Source: Homarus americanus (lineage: Eukaryota; Arthropoda; Malacostraca; Decapoda; Nephropidae). From it: a stretch of DNA of 64,000 nt. Location of the stretch: assembly GCF_018991925.1 (NCBI RefSeq), contig NW_024737068.1, forward strand, positions 3,163,353 through 3,227,352. The letters are read 5' to 3'. Positions 11,607 through 22,619 of this stretch are shown one piece after another. How positions within the stretch are numbered: position 1 is the stretch's first letter; each line of letters starts with the position of its first letter. Position numbers and translations under genes: made by a program. The notes below the pieces were generated by a model. It saw only the letters and a list, made by a program, of their open reading frames with translations. It searched no databases and was not told the origin of the DNA.

Positions 11607-12310
11607 TCAAGGAACTGCAAGTGGGGTCCACTTCAGTCCAGGTTTAAGTTTGGGCCTATTTCCAGTCATAGAGGATTCTTCTATCTCGTCAGGTGTTATC
11701 AGCAACTGGCAACCGAGATCATCGGAGTCTGGCGCCCGAACCTCACAGGAACTCCTGCAGGGTAGTGCCTCGACTAACTCCATCTTGGGAACGTCGTCAA
11801 GAGCACGTGCAATGTGGGTCCTGCAATTATATTGCCTTAATAAATTAGCTTGATGTAATTTAGGCTTCTTAGAGGAAAGGGGTGAGAACGGTCCAGCAAA
11901 ATCTATGGCTACCCTAGAAGATGGTTCTGTAATGACGGGTAAGGGTTCAAGTGGAAAAGGACGGACTCTACCCTTGGCGAACATACGTGGGCACTCATCA
12001 CAACTCCTACAAAAAGCTCTAATATCCGCTCCCATACCTGGCCAGTAAAACTGATCAGCAACCTTCCTATAAGTTTTCCTACGAGAACATTGACTTGGTA
12101 GAGGCTCTTGTGAGCTACAGAGAGAATGTTACTACGACAATCAGCAGGGACAACAAGTAAAAACCGACCTACTTTGGCTGGTCGCTTAGATGAAACACAA
12201 GATCTGTGTAACACCCCATTAATAGAAACAAACTTATAAACCGACCCATCTCTCACCTGATCCTCCTCCCCGAAGTCACCTTCTCCCTTACCGGCTTCAG
12301 AGTGGCACAC
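11607..12310 (-). pseudogene. Gypsy integrase remnant, internally deleted
   Basis: Minus-strand frames contain VYKFVSINGVLHRSC, then LLVVPADCRSNILSVAHKS (the HHCC zinc-binding region leader), GMGADIRAFCRSCDECPR (the H...C-x2-C part of the zinc domain), and SSRVAIDFAGPFSPLS, the start of the catalytic core with its first Asp. The frame then jumps to LHQANLLRQY, the C-terminal motif that normally lies far downstream, so most of the DDE core is deleted. A frameshift separates the first two blocks near 12060. The product would have inserted the cDNA; this copy cannot. The stretch 11458-11606 is the untranslated 3' part. Confidence 0.8.
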
Positions 12311-12720
12311 GAGTCTTGAAGCTTGGCGAACTCCTTAGGAGTCACAGTCAGTGGCAACAAATTCGGCAGAATCAGGGGATGCGGTCGTTTCACCTTTGCC
12401 GTCCGTGTCTCTACAGCTTGGACCTTGGCTTCAGGCGTGGCGGCGTGTGAGGGTGGCGAGGCGACCTCGGCAGGTGGCGAGTCGTCGTCGTCAGCAGGTG
12501 GCGTGAGGACTGGTGCTGGTGGCGAGGAGACTGGTGCTGGTGGCGAGGAGACTGGTGCTGGTGGCGAGGAGACCAGATGGCGCCGGTGTAGATGATGTCA
12601 CTGTTGGCTCTCCCATACCACACACATCTGCTCTGGTATAGGTCGTTGAGGTCGATAGGTGATACCCTGAGAAAATACCACTAGGTCTCGGCTATCGGTG
12701 CCTGTCAAGGTGACTAATGG
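12311..12720 (-). pseudogene. Gag-like start and proline-rich segment of a Gypsy element
   Basis: A minus-strand ATG near 12727 opens a frame reading MVEPLVTLTGTDSRDLVVF, then a stop. A shifted frame then reads Pro-rich SSPPAPVSSPPAPV repeats and finally TVTPKEFAKLQDSC, which resembles the segment just upstream of the integrase in Gypsy Pol. Protease, reverse transcriptase and RNase H, normally in between, are absent. Function is not assigned beyond belonging to an LTR element. Confidence 0.5.
12508..12575. repeat. 21-bp tandem repeat in the gag-like region
   Basis: About three copies of ggtgctggtggcgaggagac (21-bp unit including one more base), coding for Ser-Pro-Pro-Ala-Pro-Val on the minus strand. 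Confidence 0.85.
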
Positions 12721-12997
12721 CTCGACCATAAACTGTCCTGAGGGTTTTCTGTTGGTTAAGTGTTCGTCCTTATGTTACCACTTAAGAGTTAGTGTTACCA
12801 CTTACAGGCTAGTGTTACCACTTGTACTGGTACACAGTTAAAGTAACTTGTTATTTGTTACTTGTAGTAGTCACTGTTATTCGTTGTGTTATAAGTACTT
12901 TCTGGTACTTATAAAGTTTCTCTCTCTAAGTCACTAGAAATCACTGTGGATTTTTTTTTATAACTGGAACTTTGAAGCACTAATTAACTTGATTGTA

Positions 12998-13022
12998 GGT
13001 TCGATCTCCATTGCTGCCACCA
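12998..13022 (-). other. Primer-binding site, tRNA-Leu type
   Basis: The minus strand reads TGGTGGCAGCAATGGAGATC and on to GAACC, one base inside the LTR-X end. Its complement ends CTGCCACCA and contains GGTTCGA, as in the T-arm and CCA end of a eukaryotic tRNA-Leu. It would prime minus-strand DNA synthesis. Confidence 0.75.
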
Positions 13023-13023
13023 T

Positions 13024-13457
13024 TGTTTGAGCTGTGGTTTGATATCGAACTATCTCACTTGTTAACACTTGCCTGAATGAGTGTAGGGTAGTCGCTGGTA
13101 ACTTAGATGAAGCTGGGTGAGATATTAAGTATTCTCACGACATGTCACCTTTGATACAGTCGTAGATTGGTTGATAGTAGAAATCGTCACAGCCGCCCTG
13201 GGTAGCACTTGTAATTATCTTAGCTTGTAAGCTACACAAGTGCACAACTGCACACAGGTTCTGCTATCTTCACTCGTTGTTCCTTGGTTTAATGTAAACA
13301 CACGTGGTGATTTGCTAGTTATATTGGATAGTCTGGTCTTACAAGGTTGGTTGTTGCCAGACTAATGGGCATTAGCTATTAGCTTGTAAGTAGCTGATAT
13401 AATTAGAGAGAGGTACAGCCTGGAGAGCTAGGCTCTCGACACGTCTTTATGGTATCG
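13024..13457 (-). mobile_element. LTR-X, left copy (5' LTR)
   Basis: Minus-strand LTR of 434 bp, starting (C/T)GATACCATAAAGACG and ending CAGCTCAAACA, followed at one base by a tRNA-Leu primer site. A second copy in opposite orientation is at 16413-16843, with roughly 90 percent identity by eye. The first base of the terminal TG is mutated. The outer flank of this LTR runs into the gap at 13476. Confidence 0.8.
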
Positions 13458-13475
13458 TGGAATACTACGTCATCC

Positions 13476-13573
13476 NNNNNNNNNNNNNNNNNNNNNNNNN
13501 NNNNNNNNNNNNNNNNNNNNNNNNNNNNNNNNNNNNNNNNNNNNNNNNNNNNNNNNNNNNNNNNNNNNNNNNN
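13476..13573. other. Assembly gap
   Basis: 98 N bases. True length unknown. It lies just beyond the start of LTR-X, between outer and inner inverted repeat arms. Confidence 1.
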
Positions 13574-13599
13574 TGATGTGTGCCAGTGTTGGAGGTGTT

Positions 13600-14230
13600 T
13601 TGTATAATGCTACAAAATATTCACAAAAAGAAGATTACATATAGGTAGAATATTGATAGTATAAGAGTATAAAAGAGAGGAAGATTTTGGTAGCGTGGCC
13701 GTGATAGTTATTTACACTGTCAATACACTTATCTTATCTTATACGTCAATACAAATCTATTACGTCTTAAGGGCGACTTCTCAAATACCGCTTCGTTACA
13801 ACTCTTTATTAATTACGACAATGACATGGACACATTAATAACACCTTCTATTGAAGTTACTAGGACATTATATTTACGTTACTAGGATATCATATTACGT
13901 TACTAGACACTCTGATTCTCGGACACGAACATGAAATGAATACACTTCCCACGTAAGTAACTCATCCCATGGAAAGCTCTGACAAAAACTCACGTGACCT
14001 AGGGGAGGCCTAGCGGGTGGTCCTGGGTTGTCTCTATGGGAGACTGCTTAGCTGGGCACCGGTGTGTCGAGGGCAACTCGCTCCCGACCGGAGGCGACCG
14101 GAGGCGGCTTGCCTCCGGCCCCTGACTCTCTCTCGAGCAGGACTAGGGACGTGGTAGCTGGCCCTTCTTGGTTACAAGAACACACTCTCTGTCTCTCTCT
14201 GGGAGAGGGAGACTAGGACGTCCTATATAT
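13600..14230 (-). repeat. Inner inverted-repeat arm, left (LTR-Z-like)
   Basis: Its complement matches 15240-15885. Shared blocks include TTGGTAGCGTGGCC, GACATGGACACATTAAT, GAATACACTTCCCA and CTATGGGAGA. Divergence is roughly a quarter. The right arm carries promoter and polyadenylation-like signals, so both arms are probably LTRs of one family in opposite orientation. Confidence 0.65.
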
Positions 14231-14277
14231 TGGGAGACCAGCCGTCAGGTTGAGCTGATCGGTGGGGCGGCGAAGGG

Positions 14278-14960
14278 TCTCCTTACATTTGCCCTCGCTA
14301 ATGTAGGGTCAGGTCTGGACTTTTTCAGAGACTATAAGTTGTATATTCTGGAGAAATCTTCAGATGGGGCCGTGTGACATGAGGCCCTGGTTGATTTGTG
14401 GCCCCTTGACTTGGGCTCGAGGGTTACATTTGACCTGGCTAATGTGAGGTCAGGTCTGGACTTCTTCTGCAGTGTAGGTTATTGTGTATATTGGGAGAGA
14501 GTCGGCCAGTGCCTTCTTACATGTTTGTTGGGGCCGTGTGACATGGAGGGGAGCCAGTTGATTTGTAACCTGAGTGGTTGCGCGGGTACCCTTACATTTG
14601 ACCCCTAATGTCAGCTCAAGTCTGGACTGTTTCTGAGATGTGCTGTGGTCTGACAACCCATCACTACACCTTCCGCCAAGACCAAAGTTTATGCTCAGAG
14701 AACTGATGACACATTTAAAGTAGACAGTAACATCATGTGCAGTATCTACAGTAATATAGTCCCTGAGGCCATAATGCATCCTTACATTTTACAAATAATA
14801 ACCCTGAGATGTATGTTTTCTACTGGCATAGTTTGATCTGACAAAGCTTACTATACCTCCCGCCAAGATTAAAGCTTCTATGACAGGAGAAAAATAAAAT
14901 ACATACACAGTAAGTGAACATAGAGTGATCTAAAGATCCTTCTATATCTAGCATAGTGTC
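14278..14960. repeat. Degenerate tandem repeat, about 140-165 bp units
   Basis: The block TTACATTTG-CCT-GCTAATGT-AGGTCAGGTCTGGAC recurs near 14284, 14424 and 14588, each followed by a TTGTATATTsG-like block. A weaker pair built on TCTGACAA-C...CCGCCAAGA lies near 14650 and 14838. It sits between the inner arms. No coding signal is present. Confidence 0.6.
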
Positions 14961-15239
14961 CGAGGCAAACTTGCTAATCACATTCTACAAACAACAGGTG
15001 TTACATTGCCTAACCAGGTGTAATGATTGATTGTCAGACCAAACCTTACAGCCCAGAATTATGCCGCATATAACAGCAAGTACACTACAGACTGTACCAC
15101 CACATCCGGTGGACACACCTCAGGTCGACCCAAGGACTTGACTCGCCCGCTAATGACTTGAGCCGGTGACCTACAACCGCACCTAACCAAGACACCTGGG
15201 CAGGACCACACCTGCACACAGCTATCCAGATCAAACCAG

Positions 15240-15885
15240 TTTAGTGTTAATTGCAGAGGTCAAAACGCCGGCTGTTCTCCCCATATAAAGGCCCTGCAGT
15301 CCCGTCCACGGATTATTCTGGTCATACTGATTCTCATTCTGGTTGCTGTCATCTCCTCCTTCCGTTCGTCGCCACCGTTCACTAAACAGGTCACGGTCAC
15401 GCGACGTCCTTCCCCAGGTCGGGAGGGGAGACCTGACCAGACCCACGGCATCGCCAGCTAAGCAGACTCTCCCATAGGAGGCAGCCCAGCCAGCACTCCA
15501 CTGGGCCTACGTCAGGTACGGAGTCTTGTCAGAACGTCCTAGGGTGAGTTACCTACTGTGGGAAGTGTATTCATTCAGGTGTCCGAGAGTCGTGTCAAGT
15601 AACGTAAAGCATAATGTGTTAGTACCCCGATATAGTAGTGATATTAATGTGTCCATGTCATTGAGTGAATTAATAAATAGTTGTTCAAAGAGGTGTTTAA
15701 CAAGTTGTCCCTTTAAGAAGTAATATACTGGTATTGACATACGAGATAAGATAAGCGATTGACGCTGAGTAAAAAATATCCAGGCCACGCTACCAAGTTT
15801 CCTATCTTTACATTCCTACTCTATTCTTACTTATTTATGTAATTCTCTTCATGTGAGATTTTGTCTCATTATACACAAAATAAGA
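15240..15885 (+). repeat. Inner inverted-repeat arm, right (LTR-Z-like)
   Basis: Partner of 13600-14230. A TATA-like CCATATAAAGG lies at about 15286 and an AATAAA in TTAATAAATAG at about 15670, in the order expected for an LTR with promoter and RNA end. Exact termini were not fixed. Confidence 0.55.
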
Positions 15886-16412
15886 ATTCGTCCCAGTAAG
15901 CTGTGGTCTGACAACCCATCGCTACACATTTTATAAAGGCACTGTAGGCAAGTTTCATTGAATCTGAACCACCATTTACATAAGGTTGAAGATCTCAGCT
16001 TAGCTAAAGCACACACACCATTATAGCAAGGTTAGGTACACATAGGGCTTATCTACGTGGATATTACACTGCGTGGAACTCGGTGGGTGGTAGCCGAGCG
16101 ATGTATTACCCGCTATCAATTAATGTTATATAAAATTGGGCTAATGGCATATATTCATTATATACATTCTACCACCCAGACTATTGAGCATACAGCTACA
16201 TAAGCATTAGTTTTATCACATCTCCTAGGGTTGACAGCCCATAAACATTTATGTCTTTCACACCTTCTCGGGTATACAGTCCATAAATTCTACGGACTCA
16301 ACCCTCCATGTGTGAGTAGGCCTTTAGATTATTGTCTGTGTTGATGTATGAATTACTCTCCAACAACCAGACTCAGAGAGGTCGGCCAGTTTCCCCAGTT
16401 CACAGCCAGACA

Positions 16413-16843
16413 TGATACCATAAAGACGTGTCGAGAGCCTAGCTCTCCAGGCTGTACCTCTCTCTAATTATATCAGCTAATTACAAGCTAATAGCTAATG
16501 CTCATTAGTCTGGCAACAACCAACCTTGTAAGACCAGACTATCCAGTATAACTAGAAAATCACCACGTGTGTTTACATTAGACCAAGGAACAGCGAGTGA
16601 AGATAACAGAACCTGTGTGCACTTGTGTAACTTACAAGCTAAGATAATTACAAGTGCTACCAACGGGCGGCTGTGACGATTTCAACTATCAACCAATCTA
16701 AGACTGTATCAAAGGTGACATGTCGTGAGATTACCTAATATTTCACCCAGCTTCATCAAAGTTACGAGCGACTACCCTACACTCATTCAGGCAAGTGTTA
16801 ACAAGTGAGGTAGTTCGACTATCAACAAACCACAGCCCAAACA
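16413..16843 (+). mobile_element. LTR-X, right copy (solo or truncated)
   Basis: 431-bp copy of LTR-X in the plus orientation, starting TGATACCATAAAGACG and ending CAGCCCAAACA. The downstream sequence ATGGTGTTAATG shares only the first bases with the primer site of the left copy, and no internal coding follows. No matching target duplication was seen (agaca versus ttaat). Confidence 0.75.
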
Positions 16844-17269
16844 TTAATGGTGTTAATGTCGTAATTGGCTGGAATTTCAATGTTCGAGTCCTTGCTCGGA
16901 ATTGAAGCAAATTCAACAGATTACCCAATCCGAGGTTCAAGTCGATGTTCTGAGTATGGGCAGTCCACTGCAGGAAATCTCGGACCAAAGAATCCCTATT
17001 CTCACGTCTGAGCCGAGCTCAAATCCCAGGCTCAAACCACCGTTCTGAATTCGGGCCTAAGAGAACAAAAAATGAAAAAAAATGGAGAAAACGAAAGTAG
17101 ACTATGTCATAATCCCTATGTCATATAAAACTAATGGAATAGATAAGTTTCTGACAAAGGCCGGAATGCACACAGTACAGTTAAGGCTTTGGGCGCCAAA
17201 ATAGGAGAAATTAAAAAAAAAGTAAATAAAGTAGAACAAATGAGTGATATGAGTCATGTAAACAAGTTC
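16844..17269. other. Spacer without recognisable features
   Basis: Contains degenerate blocks such as GAGCCGAGCTCAAATCCCAGG, but no gene or repeat family was identified. Confidence 0.5.
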
Positions 17270-17925
17270 AGTGTAATTTATATGGAAAGCGTAGTCTCAT
17301 AATGAAGAGGAAAACAAAGGAAAACATAAACATCTTGATTAAGTTGGGTTTCTTAATTACTAACTTTTCGAAAAATCATTTACCATCATCAGAGCCTAGA
17401 AAACAGACGAAAAGTTAAAAAAAATTCAGGCAATATACAATAAAACGAAACATTATTCTAAAATTTACCTTCCACAAAACTTTAAAAGTAACATAGCAAT
17501 ACAATTTAAAACCAATAAAAATAACGGGAGACGTAAATACAAAAATTAATAAAATAAAACATACAGAAGGTTACCGTAATTGAGAGAACCTTAGTGAGTA
17601 AAACAACAATTCACAGGAAGCCTTATCGCAAATGGTCCGACTCACAGTTGCTCCTGCCAAAAGCTGAGAAATCAGACTGTAAGGACGGATAGTCATGTTG
17701 GTGGCGTGGTTGCGGATTGCTGTTCTGACGGAACGGCCTAAGTGCTCATGAATGCGAGTTTTCAAGTTTAATTTTGTTTTACCAATATATGCTACCCTAC
17801 AGCTAGCAGATGTAAATTGATAACCAACTGAGGAGTACAAGTGTGTGGTTATGGTGTCTCTAGTTTTAAGGAATTCAGTAATTGAACTCTGGGCGTTGAA
17901 GACTAATCTTAGCGAAATTTGTGAA
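17270..17925 (-). mobile_element. Penelope-like element 3' end, family PLE-i, copy 1
   Basis: On the minus strand a short coding remnant (17571-17840) reads SCRVAYIGKTKLNLKTRIHE, which matches the YIG and Arg part of a GIY-YIG endonuclease as found at the C terminus of Penelope-like retroelements. The 3' untranslated part (17570-17270) matches 23930-24450. It contains a hammerhead-like core at 17341-17392. The reverse transcriptase is missing. The family copies RNA and uses the GIY-YIG nuclease for target cutting. Confidence 0.7.
17341..17392 (-). ncRNA. Candidate hammerhead-like core in the PLE-i 3' region
   Basis: The minus strand reads CUGAUGA, an imperfect stem (GGUAAA loop UUUUUC), then GAAA. 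After that, AAGUU and AACUU can pair as a third stem closed by a 16-nt loop and followed by A. This order fits the CUGANGA-stem II-GAAA-stem III-UH layout of hammerhead ribozymes, which are known in Penelope-like elements. A clear stem I was not found, so activity is unproven. Confidence 0.4.
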
Positions 17926-18109
17926 TATATTCATTGAGAAACTTTTTAAGTTTGTTTCTAAGGAGGAAACTGTGTGGGTTCTTGTACGGGATGGTGAAAT
18001 AGATAGAATATTTATGAACGTGAGTAGGGAGCAGGTAGAAGAAACTACTAATCCATAGTTCTTTCATCCTTCCTGCTGGTAGCTCACATAAATTTGACAC
18101 ACTCTTCTG

Positions 18110-19215
18110 CATAACTAAGTTTTGTACACTCCACCATACAACCAAGTCATGTACACACCACCACACAACTAAGTTATGTACACACTACTACACAACTAAT
18201 TCATGTACACTCCACCACACAACTAAGTTATGTACACACTACTACACAACTAATTCATGTACACTCCACCACACAACTAAGTCATGTACACTCCACCACA
18301 CATCTAAGTTTCGTACACTCCACCACACAGCTAGGATTTGTACACTCCACCAAACAGCTATATTTGTACACTCCACCACACAACTAAGTTTTGTACACTC
18401 CACCACACAGCTAGGTTTTGTACACTCCACCACAAAACTAAGTTTTGTACACTCCACCACACAGCTAGGTTTTGTATACTCCACCACACAACTAAGTTTT
18501 GTACACTCCACCACACAGCTAGGTTTTGTACACTCCACCACACAACTAAGTTTTGTACACTCCACCACACAGCTAGATTTGTACATTCCACCACACAACT
18601 AAGCTTTGTACACTCCACCACACATCTAGGTTTTGTACACTCCAACACACAGCTAGGTTTTGTACACTCCACCACACAGCTAGATTTTGTACGCTCCAGC
18701 ACTCAATTAATTCCTGTACACTCCACTACATATCTAAGTTTTGTACACTCCACTACATATCTAAGTTTTGTACACTCCACCACTCATCTAAGTTTTGTAC
18801 ACTCCACCACACAGCTAGGTTTTGTACACTCCAGCACTCAATTAATTCCTGTACACTCCACTACATATCTAAGTTTTGTACACTCCACTACATATCTAAG
18901 TTTTGTACACTCCACCACTCATCTAGGTTTTGGACACTCCACCACACAGCTAGGTTTTGTACACTCCACCACACAGCTAGGTTTTGTACACTCCAGCACT
19001 CAATTAATTCCTGTACACTCCACTACACATCTAAGTTTCGTACACTCCACTACACATCTAAGCTTTGTACACTCCACTACACATCTAAGTTTTGTACACT
19101 CTACTATTCAACTAAGTTTCGTACACTCCACTACACAGCTAGGTTTTGTACACTCTACTATACAACTAATTCTTGCACACTTCACCACACAACCAATTAT
19201 TGTACATTCCACCAC
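18110..19215. repeat. 27-bp minisatellite
   Basis: About 40 units of ttttgtacactccaccacac plus agctagg or aactaag. Two unit types alternate in parts, and a higher-order block with TCAATTAATTCCTGTAC recurs at about 18712, 18840 and 18998. The unit length keeps frames open on both strands (up to 301 codons of a 9-residue repeat). These are not genes. Confidence 0.95.
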
Positions 19216-19320
19216 ACAATATCACCACGATACATATACATAAATGTCTAGACAATAATGACAAAATCTCCCATTATTTGTAATTTCCCTGACTGCCACA
19301 CGTATTCACGATTATCAAAG

Positions 19321-19690
19321 TCTAGTGGTATCCCAGATGAGAGAGGGAGAGAGAAGGGGGAGGGGAAGGGTTACGTCGAAGGGAGGGATTAAAGAGAGGG
19401 AGAGGGGAGAGTTAAAAAGAGAGACAGACAGAGAGAGAAAGAAGCAAAAGGACGTCTGACAAGGAAAAAAAATGTGAGACGAGGCAAAATGGAAAATAAA
19501 AATTTCGAGAGGGGAAGGGAGAGAGAGACAAAAAGTAACAGAGAGAGAATGGCTGAAAGAAAAATAGAAAATGAAAAAGGAAAAGTGTGTTGTGAGGTGA
19601 AAAGAAAAGAAAAAAATACGAAACTTAAAGAAGAAAGCAAAGAGAGAGAGAGAGAGAGAAAGAGAGAGATTTAAAAAATAAATTATCTCC
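19321..19690. repeat. GA-rich low-complexity tract
   Basis: Purine-rich plus strand with GAGAGA runs at about 19335-19440 and 19640-19668. No gene. Confidence 0.85.
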
Positions 19691-19805
19691 TCTCTCTCTG
19701 TCTATTTTTCTGCTTATGTCTGTCTGTCTAATTTTCGTTTTATACCTTTCAAATGTCTCATGAATGAATCAATTGATAAGTTCCCTTGAGTTATCAATAC
19801 GCTTC

Positions 19806-20115
19806 CATCCCAAGCGCCACTGAGTTTCCGATCCGCGCGTCAAATCATTTCCTATATATGCGTCATTGCGTTTCCTACCCATGCATCAATGCATTTCCTA
19901 TTCATGCATCAATGCGTTTCCTGTCCATGCGTCAGTAGGTTTTCCCATTCGTCAGTACGTTCCCCGCCATGCGGCAATGCGTTTCTTATCCACGCTTCAC
20001 TATGTTTCTTTCCCATTCGTCAATGTGTTTTTTACCCATGGCTCTATGCGTTCATATCGATGAGCCAATACTTGTCCTACGCATCTGTTCATTCCATGCG
20101 TTAACACGTTTCCTA
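19806..20115. repeat. Degenerate 23-bp minisatellite
   Basis: Units near TTTCCTACCCATGCATCAAT GCG start at 19848, 19871, 19894 and 19917 and continue with increasing divergence to about 20115. Confidence 0.8.
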
Positions 20116-20399
20116 CCCAATGGGTAGTACCCATGCTTAAATGAGCTCTTACTGTTCAAATTTCTTTGTATTTGTTCAGTACACACCGATACTTTCAGTA
20201 CACTAACTAAACACTGGGCGAAAATATTATAAATAGATGAGTACATTATGACATTTCCAGCGTGTACTCTAATTGATGGAGTACCGTATCCAAAAGTATT
20301 TAGTAAATATTGAAGTATACAGCTGTTTTTAGGAACAAAATCTTTAACTGGTTGTATTAAAACCGCCTGTCAGTTTGTCTATCTGTCATTTTTATTGGT

Positions 20400-20880
20400 A
20401 TGGTGTTAGGATGTCGTGCATTAATCATTGTTCCAGTCATAGCATTAATATTTACTTTCGTTACCATTCATCTTACCTGTGCTCGGACCTTTACTCTAAT
20501 CAGTGGACAAATAAATATGCTAATCATCAGTCAGATTTCTCTAAATTTTAATATAATCAGTAATCTAATCTTTAGTATAATTATTTTAGTCCTTAAACGA
20601 CTCTCTTATTATTACTCTTACCAAGTTATAATCATCAACCTAGTCATTCCTCTGATTCGTAACCTAATCCTTACTACTTTGTTAATTAATTTTGCTAATT
20701 ATAACTATAATGAGGTTAATCATATATTGTACCTAGTTATTGTTTTAATCGTCATTACCGTAGTCATTAATCTGATCATTACTCTCATCAGTATTATAAT
20801 CATTACCAATATTTATAAAACTAATCATAGATTTAACCAGTGTGTAATTATTACTCTAATCAGGAGATCAAAACTGACAT
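20400..20880. repeat. Degenerate AT-rich repeat (TAATCATTA-like words)
   Basis: The words TAATCATTACTCTAATCAGT, TAATCTAATC and TAGTCATTA recur without a strict period. The plus strand stays open for 160 codons that read as hydrophobic Ile/Leu/Asn, but this follows from the base composition. No gene is called. Confidence 0.5.
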
Positions 20881-20888
20881 AATAAGAG

Positions 20889-20892
<4 letters not shown>

Positions 20893-20935
<43 letters not shown>

Positions 20936-20936
20936 C
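20893..20936. repeat. (GT)n(GC)n microsatellite
   Basis: About 18 GT units ending in GCGCGCGC. Confidence 0.95.
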
Positions 20937-21567
20937 TTCAGGTTAACTCATCACAAATGACTCTCTCCATCACGTACAAAATCCTTTATTTAGAAACTCG
21001 TGAAAAAAGGGAGAGGGAAAGAGAAACAAAATATTGCAGTGATTTAAGCTTTGTGCAATAAATGACTCACAAATATAAACGAATAAGCAAAGGGAATGAA
21101 ATAGAATAAAAAACATGTATATAAAATTCGATTCTAATTTACATGTTGCATATAAATTTTATTTATCTCCAAATACTTAATATTTATAAATACAATAATA
21201 TGTAGACAAACAAATTTAACCAAGAAAAATAAATATGTAACCGAAAACTTATACATTATACATTTTTTCTTGAATTTACATATACTGTAATTTATTATAT
21301 AATAGGTATTCGCCGTGCCTTGCCTACGACCAACCGAGTCATGGGCTTCGAGATGTATTCAGTTCACTAACAGTTTGGGTTACGTTAACCTTATTTAATA
21401 AATTAACAGCAAATCATTCCAGAATTTTATTCGAATTGGCTGATGAGCTGTTTTTGGCTATTTCGCCGGTCCATTGTTTTTGTAATAGAAGTAATAATAT
21501 AATAGTATTTATTTTATTATACAAAGAGAAACATGACTTATGATGATATTTATGTATTTTTTTTTTA
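20937..21567. other. AT-rich spacer without genes
   Basis: No coding signal or repeat family was recognised. Confidence 0.6.
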
Positions 21568-22490
21568 TAAAAGGCTTTTTTTGTAGATGCACGGAATAGC
21601 TAACGCGTGAGCTTTCCCGGACTGTCGTTACAAAATAAGACATTGTACTGCGTCTTGGGAATAACTGTTGTACAACACAGTCTTTAGAAAACAAAAAAAA
21701 GTAGGAGAACTGTTATTTGGACACAATACAGAAACAAATAGTGAAGAAAATTATGGAAAGAAAAACAAAAAAGGAGAATGTTAATCAGCAAATAAGAGTA
21801 ACACAAAAAATCTGGCCAGTTGTAAAGGGAAATTTCTCCCTGACTCTGATACCACACTACTGTCTCTAGCGGCTAGGTGTTTGCATATTTATACACGAAA
21901 TATTACGAACTTCAGGTTCGTTTAAGTCTTAATTTTTGCACTTCCAGAACTGTAATCAAATTGTCCACCCTTATTTAAAGTATCTTATGAGTAATGATAT
22001 TAAGGTTTCAATCATATTTGAGTAATTATCAATATTGTTACACCAAAGTCACCAACGGCTAATGAAATAAGAGAGAGCCTACTTAAAAACGGGAGGAGCC
22101 AAAACAGGTTTCAACTAGGCGCAATCCTTTTCAATTCTTTCACACTATACACTTGTTTTAGGTCCTATCTATTATACTACCGTATATAGAATTAATTTTA
22201 TTATTATATCACAGTTTTTTATTGCCTTACATGTCCCAACTCTTCAATATTAATCAAAATATTCTCCAAAAGCGGCCATGATCCGCGTATTTACCCACTG
22301 TTTTAGTGGGAGAAACTAGCTGATTAGTTGTTAGCTATTCGAGCGCTGCACATGCTAACGCCCTGATCAAGGTGTTCGTTTTTCCTCTCAAGGTGTCATG
22401 TGCAGAACTCAGCAGAAGCGTCTGGTCAGACGGAATAGCTAAGGTGCTAGCTATTCTGTGCATCTAAAATGCCTTACAATAAACGCCTAA
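21568..22490. mobile_element. Possible non-autonomous element with inverted ends
   Basis: Near 21568-21605 the plus strand reads aaggctttttttgtagatgc then ACGGAATAGCTAACG. The complement of 22450-22488 reads AAGGCATTTTAGATGCACAG then AATAGCTAGC. This gives an inverted repeat of about 35 bp around a non-coding 850 bp. The right end also holds a hairpin (GAATAGCTA/TAGCTATTC, 22431-22460). No certain target duplication was found. Confidence 0.4.
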
Positions 22491-22619
22491 GGTATTCTAA
22501 ACGAGGAATAATATTAGTGGAGATGGCATGTTACTGTGTAGCCGACTCACCTCCCAGTAAAACGCAGCAAGGGAAGGCAGAGCTGTGGGTCAGTTTATAG
22601 TAGAGGACATAATTGGATA

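Noticed and set aside
18338..19243. 301-codon frame with nine-residue repeats
   Set aside because: Product of the 27-bp array; both strands are open and no signal or start context supports a gene.
20400..20882. 160-codon hydrophobic frame resembling a membrane protein
   Set aside because: Ile/Leu/Asn composition follows from AT-rich repeated words; no recognisable family.
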